A DNA stretch of 5,686 nucleotides from UBA6626 sp963579995 (GTDB lineage: Bacteria; Planctomycetota; Phycisphaerae; Phycisphaerales; Phycisphaeraceae): contig CAUZIY010000190.1 of the NCBI GenBank assembly GCA_963579995.1, forward strand, positions 1 through 5,686, read 5' to 3'. The notes under the pieces are model-generated. The model worked only from the letters and a program-made list of their open reading frames with translations. It ran no database searches and was not told where the DNA came from. The translations under genes and the position numbers were made by a program. This document shows positions 1 through 5,686 of this stretch, piece by piece (within the stretch, counting starts at the first letter, position 1; each line of letters opens with the position of its first letter).

Positions 1-827
1 TCGGTGGTGATTTAACCCGCGATGGTAATACCCACGAATTCGAATACCAGCTAGCCCGTGAAGACCTCGAAATGCTACCGTTTCCCTTCTCTGTCATTCC
101 AGGAAACATGGATGTAGGCAACAAATACACTGATCGGAATGGTCTGGACAATCGACGAGACGATGTGGCGTTGAACATGACCTCGGATCGCCTGCAATTG
201 TTCGCCTCTTATTTCGGTCCCATCAACTGGTCATTTATCCACAAGGAAGTACGTTTCACCGGATTCTATGGGGCGGTTTCAGGATCGGGCCTGCGCGAAG
301 AAGAGCGTTTCTGGCACTTCATAAAACGGCTGCCTGAATTACCTATGGCGCGATATCACGTGGCCATGATGCACTACTGGCTCTACATGGATTCACTGGA
401 TGAGCCCACTTGGGATGTCACCCGCAATGACCAGTATCTCCCTTGGTACTTCAGCATTGATGAACCGCATCGCAGTCGGATATTTAAACTCCTGAAAGCT
501 TCCAACGTAAACATACTGTTCTGTGGTCATGTGCACACGGGGCGTCCCGTTGAAGTTATTGATGATATTCGAATTTACAAAACCTCAGCAGCGGGAAATA
601 GCCCCCAGCTTAAGGAGCGATGGGATCGGATCGAAACACGACATGGATTTCATCTCTGCTGCGTCACAGAACAGGGCATTGATGTATCCTTTATCCCAGG
701 TAACGATCAATGTGAAGATTTCAATTCTTATGGTCCTGGTGGACATCCCATGATTGTTAATCGGGATTATTCCCAGGCACGGGAAGAACCACCGTTAACC
801 ATTGATCCTTGGTTGATACCAAAATAA
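1..827 (+). CDS. Calcineurin-like metallophosphoesterase (5'-truncated)
   Basis: The reading frame is already open at base 3 and continues to the TAA at 825-827, so the true start and the first metal motif (D-x-H) lie before the window; the ATG at 72 falls inside the fold. About 274 residues are visible. Numbered from the first visible codon, they show the metallophosphoesterase motifs in order: GGDLTRDG (1-8, the GD motif), PGNMD (33-37), MMHYW with the metal-ligand His at 124, and CGHVHTG (174-180, the GHxH motif). Family knowledge: these residues bind two metal ions that activate water to cleave phosphomonoesters or phosphodiesters. The order and spacing support the family strongly; the substrate cannot be assigned. 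The usual GNHD is GNMD here, so the catalytic His is replaced by Met while the Asn ligand is kept. A tail of about 60 residues follows the core (from about HGFHLCC), with a YGPGGHP stretch. Whether the protein has a signal peptide cannot be seen. Confidence 0.92.
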   Translation, partial: GGDLTRDGNTHEFEYQLAREDLEMLPFPFSVIPGNMDVGNKYTDRNGLDNRRDDVALNMTSDRLQLFASYFGPINWSFIHKEVRFTGFYGAVSGSGLREEERFWHFIKRLPELPMARYHVAMMHYWLYMDSLDEPTWDVTRNDQYLPWYFSIDEPHRSRIFKLLKASNVNILFCGHVHTGRPVEVIDDIRIYKTSAAGNSPQLKERWDRIETRHGFHLCCVTEQGIDVSFIPGNDQCEDFNSYGPGGHPMIVNRDYSQAREEPPLTIDPWLIPK

Positions 828-928
828 CGGATGGCGAACCACGTAGAAGTCCCTGCGTGTCAAGTGGAGATCGTGATATTTACTGAAGAGTTTTGACCTT
901 TATATTTCTGCCTATGTTTGCATCAAAA

Positions 929-949
929 TGGTCTCCAGCCTTGAGACCA
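929..949. repeat. Perfect 7-bp inverted repeat upstream of the C45 gene
   Basis: TGGTCTC (929-935) and GAGACCA (943-949) are perfect reverse complements around a 7-base loop. An overlapping palindrome ACCAATTGGT (946-955) could compete with this stem. No T-run follows on the + strand, so this is not a classical terminator for the phosphoesterase gene. It lies 83 bases before the C45 start, in the 205-base gap 828-1032, where I see no gene and no convincing promoter. It could be an operator or a weak transcript hairpin, or chance. Confidence 0.35.
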
Positions 950-1023
950 ATTGGTAAAATCCCGTTTAAGGGTATTTCGCCTGCACCACCGCGTCGCCCC
1001 ATGTGGGAAATATCACAGCCAAC

Positions 1024-1028
1024 AGGAA
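1024..1028 (+). promoter_or_regulatory. Ribosome binding site deciding the C45 start
   Basis: AGGAA lies 4 bases before the ATG at 1033. The alternative in-frame GTG at 1003 has no purine-rich sequence before it, and the frame is closed by a TAA at 967-969. This supports ATG 1033 as the start. Confidence 0.6.
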
Positions 1029-1032
1029 TCCA

Positions 1033-2100
1033 ATGCACGTACCGCCTTACCCATTCTATCGCGCCGTCGGGTCACCTCGTGAATTAGGCCGGCAGCATGG
1101 CGAACAGGCAAAGGAGCGCATCCTCCGTCATCTTGACTTTATGTGTACTTCCATAAAGAGTTCGCGCAGTGACCTGCAATACCGCGCCTTGCAGTTTCAT
1201 CCTCTCTTCAAAAAGTACTGCCCCTACTTACTTGAGGAGATCCAAGGACTTGCCGAGGGGGCAGACATCACGTTTGCAGATGCGTTGGCCACAAATATTC
1301 GCACCGCCCTCAATCAGAAATCACAGGGTGGCTGCACGGCTTTCGTCGTTTCCACACGAGGCACGCAAAACCGTGAGATACTCATTGGCCAGAACAGTGA
1401 CATGCTCCCTGCAATGATTGACTTTGGATACGTACTACATCTGAAGCCCAACGATAAGCCACAAGTATTGATGTGGACGTTTGGTGGCATGGTAGGTTAC
1501 TCCGGCATCAACGACCGCGGTGTGTGTCATTTTGCCAATGACCTCAGTGGCGGCCCGCCACCTTGCTTTGGCATGCCGCACTATCCATTGAAACGATTGA
1601 TATTTGAACACGAGACGCTGGAGGACATTGTTCAACTATTTAAAAACGTTCCGTTGTGGGCCAATGGTAATTACGTATTATGCGATGGCCGGGGACATAT
1701 TCTGGATATTGAAGCGACGACCGAGGGTCCACACCTGATGACCGATGAGGGCTCTGGTTTCATCGTTCATTCAAACCACTTTCTCTGTTCACCCCACGCC
1801 ACCAATGAAAACCTCAGGCAGTCAACCACCGATTCATTTGAACGCCTCGATCGTATGACCCAACTTATTCAATCCGGATTCGGCCAACTCGGTACCGATG
1901 ATTTCGAATTGTTCCTGCGTGACCGCCATGGTGACCCGTCCGGCATCTGCCGTTACGCCCAGACCACCGACCCGGCTGCAGACTGGGTCACCGCGGGCAT
2001 GACCGTCGCCTCAATCATTGCCGAACCCTCCCAACGGCAGATCCGCGTGGCAGCCGGCAATCATGCTAAGACACCGTTTGTGGTTTATAAAATGGATTAG
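1033..2100 (+). CDS. C45-family autoproteolytic acyltransferase/peptidase
   Basis: This 355-residue protein belongs to the acyl-CoA:6-aminopenicillanic acid acyltransferase (peptidase C45) family of N-terminal nucleophile hydrolases. Family members are made as precursors that cut themselves before a Cys; that Cys becomes the nucleophile for amide-bond hydrolysis or acyl transfer. Visible: the N-terminal helix with ELGRQHGEQ (18-25), LLEEIQGLAEGA (66-77), the processing site QGGCTAF with Gly100-Cys101, then GQNSDM (119-124), SGINDRGV (157-164), NGNYVLCD (211-218), HSNHF (246-250), and the C-terminal SGICRYA (303-309) plus TVASII (324-329). Length and motif order match a complete family member, and the cut position is very close to that of the fungal enzyme (Gly102-Cys103, from memory). 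No signal peptide is visible, so it is probably cytoplasmic. The start was chosen at ATG 1033 because of AGGAA just upstream; a GTG start at 1003 would add ten residues. The true substrate is unknown; a role in penicillin chemistry is unlikely. Together with the phosphoesterase it lies on the + strand, but the 205-base gap argues against tight coupling. Confidence 0.9.
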   Translation: MHVPPYPFYRAVGSPRELGRQHGEQAKERILRHLDFMCTSIKSSRSDLQYRALQFHPLFKKYCPYLLEEIQGLAEGADITFADALATNIRTALNQKSQGGCTAFVVSTRGTQNREILIGQNSDMLPAMIDFGYVLHLKPNDKPQVLMWTFGGMVGYSGINDRGVCHFANDLSGGPPPCFGMPHYPLKRLIFEHETLEDIVQLFKNVPLWANGNYVLCDGRGHILDIEATTEGPHLMTDEGSGFIVHSNHFLCSPHATNENLRQSTTDSFERLDRMTQLIQSGFGQLGTDDFELFLRDRHGDPSGICRYAQTTDPAADWVTAGMTVASIIAEPSQRQIRVAAGNHAKTPFVVYKMD

Positions 2101-2354
2101 GACAGAGTCAAGGGAAACTGCCAGTTCCTCCACCTGATCTGGAGTCGGATCCGCACCGAGCCCCACTACCTATCGGCATTTGTCAATCCCCGATAATTTA
2201 TCGCCTACCCAAGATTGTACTTGAACAGGCCTTACGATCTCCCTCAACCCCAATGGTCACCCCCAATGGAATGACACACCATTAAAGAGTTCTTTCTCTT
2301 AACACCACGCGGTGAAAATATGACTGCACACATCAATGCAATGGCACATGGACG
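2101..2354. other. Convergent intergenic region with a weak hairpin
   Basis: These 254 bases separate the ends of the C45 gene and the C25 gene, which converge here. No plausible gene is seen. An imperfect inverted repeat at 2282-2302 (TTAAAGAG, loop TTCTTT, CTCTTAA, one bulged base) is in the right place for a bidirectional terminator, but it has only two G-C pairs and no long T-run. A 9-base direct repeat CCCCAATGG occurs at 2248-2256 and 2261-2269 (period 13). Neither element is strong enough to name a function. Confidence 0.4.
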
Positions 2355-3755
2355 TCAGGAACGCCGTCTCCGGTGAGCCATCAGCACACTGAAAGACAGT
2401 AGCGGCAAAGTTGCAGGCTCTGGTATCACCATGTGCGTATCAAAGAGACTTATGTCGGGGTCCCCATAAAGATTGGCTCCCACATGATTCTGCCAATACC
2501 AGCAACGATTATAAAGCGTGCTGTCTCTCTTGAGTTCCATAAGAGCCTCGCCCACCGTCAGTTCGTCCACCCCTACCCGTGATATGAATCCATAGCCCAT
2601 GCCAGGAATACCGGACAAATGGGAATCGGTTGTTAGATCCACTTCGGACCCAGGACCATGACTGATCTCGGTGAATCCTACTGTTGCAATTGCGCCATTA
2701 ACGAGCAACCTGTAACTAAGATTATTCCTATTAGCTGGTTGGGAATTAAAACACGATGCCTGCCAGGTGATTGCCGGCGAATCATCATCAAGCGTAGCTG
2801 CTGCTGTAGTCGTCATTACCGAGACAGCTCCAGTCCCTGCACCATGAGTAAACCATGTCGCTATCCCGGGCGTTGAGATATCCCACCCGGCAAGGACATT
2901 GGGAACCGACGTGGTTGTAGCATCAGGTGGATCCGGAAGCGTGACACCTTGATAATCGTAGACTCGATAGTCAGAAAACCCATTCGGTGCAAGCAAATTA
3001 TCTTTTAGCTGTTCGCCATAAAATAAACGATTGGCCCCCTCAATGGCGATCAGTGCTGACTTCCTCCAGGCAATATCAGCCTCGTCCTGTGCATTTTGAT
3101 AATTCATTGTTTTCTGAAGGATATGGTCGAGATCCTGAATACTTTGGTTGAAAATATTTGTTTGGCTCACATCACCATATACCGGTATACGACCAACAAT
3201 CATATCGTGCTCGCGATCAATACCGCCCACGCCAAAATCCCCAGTTGCAGATCCCACTTGATTCACATCACCGAATTCCCCATAAAGCCCATCTCCATCA
3301 AGATCCCAATTACCGTTTACATCTGCGTAGTAATAATCAGAAAGAACCGCATCCTGTGAAAAGTTACAGTTTGGCGCAGGATTGCGAGGATGGAGTGTTT
3401 TCATTGGTACCGGACCCACATTTGACCTTGGATCTCCGATGATCAGGAGGTAATCCAGGTCATATGTTGATTCGGCAGTCTGCAGAAATGAACGCATCGC
3501 CTCGGCTGCAGGGTCTCCCGTAAGTCCCGAACCGCTCCAATCTGTCTCATCAAAAGTATGAACGGTATGACCGCGTAAGGCCTTGTGTGCTTCGAAAGAT
3601 GACAATTGTGAAGACGAAGCGCGAATATCTGAGGTCGTGACAATCGCATAGTCGGTTGCGTGTACTTCTGTTAGTACAAATGCGACAATCAGGAACAGAA
3701 CCGATAATAGCCAACCCATTGGAAGACTATAAAGCTTGCAATTGCTCGATTTCAT
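2355..3755 (-). CDS. Secreted C25 (gingipain-like) cysteine peptidase with PEP-CTERM tail
   Basis: This is a 466-residue exported protease. A signal peptide (1-33, hydrophobic core about 14-29, likely cut after VHA) is followed at once by the C25 fold, starting DYAIVTTSDI (35-44). Further signatures: LLIIGDP (103-109), SDYYYAD (139-145), an Asp-rich loop NGNWDLDGDG (147-156) that resembles a calcium loop, DMIVGRIPV (184-192), WFTHGAG with the likely catalytic His304, TWQASCF with the likely catalytic Cys335, GAIATVGFTE (354-363), and NLYGDPDISLF (428-438). The His-Cys spacing of 31 is close to the gingipain pair (His211/Cys244 in RgpB). The C terminus has PEP at 445-447, a short hydrophobic stretch (449-459) and RRRR (462-465), a PEP-CTERM sorting signal that an exosortase would recognise and cleave. 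The start at 3755 is preferred over an in-frame Met at 3887 because it gives a clean signal peptide and an AAAGGG ribosome site 7 bases upstream; the longer form would bury the signal behind 44 unlikely residues. Specificity is unknown. Confidence 0.9.
   Translation of the reverse strand: MKSSNCKLYSLPMGWLLSVLFLIVAFVLTEVHATDYAIVTTSDIRASSSQLSSFEAHKALRGHTVHTFDETDWSGSGLTGDPAAEAMRSFLQTAESTYDLDYLLIIGDPRSNVGPVPMKTLHPRNPAPNCNFSQDAVLSDYYYADVNGNWDLDGDGLYGEFGDVNQVGSATGDFGVGGIDREHDMIVGRIPVYGDVSQTNIFNQSIQDLDHILQKTMNYQNAQDEADIAWRKSALIAIEGANRLFYGEQLKDNLLAPNGFSDYRVYDYQGVTLPDPPDATTTSVPNVLAGWDISTPGIATWFTHGAGTGAVSVMTTTAAATLDDDSPAITWQASCFNSQPANRNNLSYRLLVNGAIATVGFTEISHGPGSEVDLTTDSHLSGIPGMGYGFISRVGVDELTVGEALMELKRDSTLYNRCWYWQNHVGANLYGDPDISLFDTHMVIPEPATLPLLSFSVLMAHRRRRS
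2358..2423 (-). other. PEP-CTERM sorting signal coding segment
   Basis: The last 22 codons of the C25 gene encode PEP, then ATLPLLSFSVLMAH, then RRRRS. This three-part pattern (PEP motif, hydrophobic segment, terminal basic cluster) is the established exosortase recognition signal. The hydrophobic stretch is short and the cluster has four consecutive Arg, as in planctomycete and verrucomicrobial examples. No exosortase gene is present in the window. Confidence 0.85.
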
Positions 3756-3761
3756 GGCAAC

Positions 3762-3770
3762 ACCCTTTCT
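3762..3770 (-). promoter_or_regulatory. Ribosome binding site of the C25 gene
   Basis: On the minus strand AGAAAGGGT lies upstream of the ATG at 3755, with 7 bases between GGG and the start codon. It selects this start over the upstream in-frame Met. The same nine bases precede the glycosidase-like gene at 4323-4331. Confidence 0.65.
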
Positions 3771-4322
3771 CAAAAAGTCCTTTTGCCCCATTTTAACGCA
3801 AGAACCATCTAAACACTCCACCGTTACTAGATCTGGGGGCGGCTGAGCCCCTTTGGTTCTGTAGCATCGATAAACCCCACCTGGCACCGAATGACCACCA
3901 CATCACCTATATTGTAAAACTGATCTCCGGCCGGTTCTTCATAAAAGATGCATTTCCAAATTATTTTCCAGAAATCAGCCGCATCTATATCTTGGCACGG
4001 TTATGACGAGTTGGTCCAGACCCACCTACTTTACCAATTCTCAAGAAGACACCTTCAGGCGGCCATGAATATGGCAAAGAAACTGCCTTGTCCACCAGTT
4101 AAAGCATTGTTTACCCTTCTATATTTATGCATCGTGAGATCAGGCAGAAAGACCAAGGCGAGTCTGAGGTATGATGGGGAAAAGATGGCGTGGCCAGGAC
4201 ACCGTACAGGCCCTTGGCGGAAAAACCATGTCTAAACCACAACCTTGGTTTCACATAACGGACTATTGGAAACGTAGGAGTACTTGGCCGCTGAAGCGTG
4301 GAGTATTGTCCGGCCTATCACA

Positions 4323-4331
4323 AGAAAGGGT
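4323..4331 (+). promoter_or_regulatory. Ribosome binding site of the glycosidase-like gene
   Basis: AGAAAGGGT ends 7 bases before the ATG at 4339 (8 bases after GGG). It sits directly before a start codon that opens a textbook signal peptide, so start and site support each other. Confidence 0.65.
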
Positions 4332-4338
4332 AAGTCAG

Positions 4339-5686
4339 ATGAAACGGAATACAGTACAGCAGGCTGCGATCGTTCTGTTTCTTATCGTGTCGATCACACT
4401 CAGCGTATCGGCACAGGCTGAAGAACCACTTAGCCGAGGTAAACGTTGGGTTCGTAACCATCCGTTCACCACGATGGCTCTGACCATGGTACATTATTTA
4501 TTTAAGCCCGATGAATACCAGGGCGCAAACCTAAACACAGTGCTGTCCTGGAAGATCAAAACCAAACTTCTTGAAAAGATTACCGCGAACAACCTGCCAT
4601 GGCATTTGCACGTGTATCCTCACTTCCTCCAGGAAGGCCTTACCGACAAGCTCAAAGCAACCTTAACGAAAGTCCATGGGCAGTATCCCGGCCTGACGGG
4701 GTGGCTGGTTTATGACGAGGTGCAATACCAGTCGATGCACAAAACAGCTGAAGCCATACAGTGGCTAAAGGATACTTATCCAGACACCCTCGTCTATTCC
4801 AACGCACTTCCCCTCGGGTCACCGTATCTCAAAAAATACTGGGGTTTTGAAAACGAACGGCCGGTTCCCCAAGATGGCTATCCGTATGAACAATATATTC
4901 GAGACTTCGCCACCATCATGCAGCCGGACGTTGTGATGTTCGATGCCTATCCATTTAAGGAAAATGGCAACACATCCAATCTGATGCCGACATTGAATAC
5001 CGCACGGAAGGTCGCTCAAGAACAGGGGGTTCCCTACTGGGCTTTTGTTCAATCCCATAACGACCCCGGTCGGGGCTATCGCATGCCGAGTGAATCGGAT
5101 ATTCGCATGCAAGTATTCATGCATCTGGCTTACGGATTTACCGGCATTGCCTATTTCACCTACGAACAGTTAGGCGAAGGGACGGCACTTATCAGTGAAA
5201 CCGGAAAACGCAATCCTATTTATTACGATGTGACCAGACTCAATCAGGAAGTCGGTCACGTCGGTCAGGCCCTGCGATTTCTTGAGAGTACGGATGTGCG
5301 GTACGTAACACATCAAGGTAATACGCTGCCGGATTACGCAACCGCCTGGGAGCAGGGGGCCGGAGGTGATCAGTTCATCAAGACCATCAGGATTGAAGAT
5401 GCCGATCCTGCCGAGTGGAAGGACGTGTTGGTTGGTTATTTCAGGGATGATGACGGCCAACTATATTTCATGCTGACCAATCTATGGCATGGTAAAGACG
5501 CAACAGCGGACGAGCGGGCCCTGACCGTGACGTTGACACTCGATCCCAGGGTCCAGGTGATTAGCCGGTTATCACGCGAAACAGGACATCCCGAATCGTT
5601 CTGGGTCACCAACGGCAAGTTCCAAATCACATTGCCAGGCGGTACGGGTGAACTTTTACGATTCGGTGATGCACAATTCCCGGGTT
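4339..5686 (+). CDS. Secreted glycoside-hydrolase-like TIM-barrel protein (3'-truncated)
   Basis: The frame runs from ATG 4339 without a stop to the window end, giving 449 codons; the C terminus is missing. Residues 1-27 form a signal peptide (KR start, hydrophobic core 10-23, likely cut after AQA), so the product is exported. Residues about 45-320 show alternating strand and helix segments of barrel type: MALTMVHY (46-53), WHLHVYP (88-94), GWLVYDEV (121-128), LVYSNALP (151-158), VVMFDAYPF (198-206), YWAFVQS (233-239) and GIAYFTYE (269-276). The G-W-x-x-x-DE pattern, followed by a helix and a P-D-T-x-V-Y-x-N strand, is typical of clan GH-A-like glycosidases. Glu127 and Glu276 at strand ends are candidate catalytic acids (inference). 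A beta-rich part follows (about 362-449, with GYFRDDDGQLYFMLTN and GGTGELLRF), resembling the C-terminal beta-sandwich of such enzymes. The exact GH family and substrate are not recognised. It could also be an inactive relative. It faces away from the C25 gene; both are exported. Confidence 0.82.
   Translation, partial: MKRNTVQQAAIVLFLIVSITLSVSAQAEEPLSRGKRWVRNHPFTTMALTMVHYLFKPDEYQGANLNTVLSWKIKTKLLEKITANNLPWHLHVYPHFLQEGLTDKLKATLTKVHGQYPGLTGWLVYDEVQYQSMHKTAEAIQWLKDTYPDTLVYSNALPLGSPYLKKYWGFENERPVPQDGYPYEQYIRDFATIMQPDVVMFDAYPFKENGNTSNLMPTLNTARKVAQEQGVPYWAFVQSHNDPGRGYRMPSESDIRMQVFMHLAYGFTGIAYFTYEQLGEGTALISETGKRNPIYYDVTRLNQEVGHVGQALRFLESTDVRYVTHQGNTLPDYATAWEQGAGGDQFIKTIRIEDADPAEWKDVLVGYFRDDDGQLYFMLTNLWHGKDATADERALTVTLTLDPRVQVISRLSRETGHPESFWVTNGKFQITLPGGTGELLRFGDAQFPG

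Larger units (their letters stand above)
3756..4338. other. Long divergent intergenic region without a convincing gene
   Basis: These 583 bases lie between the divergent starts of the C25 and glycosidase-like genes and should hold both promoters, but I find no good -35/-10 pair for either. Small symmetric elements are present: the palindrome CCGGCCGG at 3927-3934 and the inverted repeat AAACCA/TGGTTT at 4234-4251 (6-base loop, no T-run). A + strand open frame at 3948-4235 (95 codons) has no ribosome site and no recognisable motif and is not called. A 69-codon open stretch in frame +2 (3797-4006), containing DHHITYIVKLISGRFFIKD, looks somewhat protein-like but has no start signal and no recognised family; decayed coding sequence is possible but not shown. 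Confidence 0.45.

Noticed and set aside
893..918. TTGACC ... TATGTT as a promoter for the C45 gene
   Set aside because: The spacing is 14 bases, too short for a sigma-70 type promoter, and no better -10 box lies at 16-18 bases.
893..1087. 64-codon + strand open frame overlapping the C45 start
   Set aside because: It overlaps the 5' end of the C45 gene in another frame, has no ribosome site and no recognisable motif.
2282..2302. Hairpin as a firm bidirectional terminator
   Set aside because: Its position is right, but the stem is A-T rich with a bulge and there is no long T-run on either strand, so it is mentioned only as a weak candidate.
2317..2397. Short + strand open frame beginning ATGACTGCA after GGTG
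   Set aside because: It is about 20 codons long, overlaps the end of the C25 gene antisense, and has no recognisable features.
3756..3887. 44-codon in-frame N-terminal extension of the C25 protein
   Set aside because: It would place the signal peptide internally, and the Met at 3755 has a good ribosome site while the Met at 3887 does not.
3948..4235. 95-codon + strand open frame in the divergent gap
   Set aside because: No ribosome binding site before the ATG, no recognisable motif, unlikely composition (many His, Trp, Cys, Arg), and no domain match that I can see.
4819..5630. Three minus-strand open frames (64-101 codons) opposite the glycosidase-like gene
   Set aside because: They are antisense shadows of a continuous 449-codon frame with signal peptide and barrel motifs; none has a recognisable domain.

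Overview
The window suggests a bacterium of the Planctomycetota/Verrucomicrobiota/Kiritimatiellota (PVC) type. The main clue is a secreted C25-type protease that ends in a PEP-CTERM exosortase sorting signal (a PEP triplet, a short hydrophobic stretch and a terminal RRRR cluster). This ending is common in Phycisphaerae-like planctomycetes and their relatives, although some Proteobacteria also use PEP-CTERM. A secreted TIM-barrel glycosidase-like protein, mid-range base composition and long gaps between genes fit the same picture. The phylum is an inference; no rRNA or other marker gene is present.

Layout: (1) Positions 1-827, + strand: the 3' part of a calcineurin-like metallophosphoesterase whose start lies upstream of the window. 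(2) Positions 1033-2100, + strand: a complete cytoplasmic-looking C45-family (penicillin acyltransferase-like) Ntn hydrolase with a clear Gly-Cys autoprocessing site. (3) Positions 2101-2354: a short gap between convergent genes holding only a weak hairpin. (4) Positions 2355-3755, - strand: a complete C25 (gingipain-like) cysteine peptidase with a signal peptide and a PEP-CTERM tail. (5) Positions 3756-4338: a 583-base divergent intergenic region with no convincing gene. (6) Positions 4339-5686, + strand: a secreted glycoside-hydrolase-like protein that is open to the end of the window.

The four genes do not form an obvious pathway or a tight operon: the gaps are 205, 254 and 583 bases and the strands are mixed. 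Two products (C25 peptidase, glycosidase-like) carry export signals, which suggests processing of extracellular or surface polymers. The phosphoesterase and the C45 enzyme share a strand, but no shared substrate can be read from the sequence. I see no CRISPR array, tRNA, rRNA, insertion sequence or defence cassette. The points most worth a second look are the His-to-Met change in the phosphoesterase catalytic motif, the minimal C25 protease architecture with the sorting signal directly after the catalytic fold, and the incomplete glycosidase-like gene of uncertain family.
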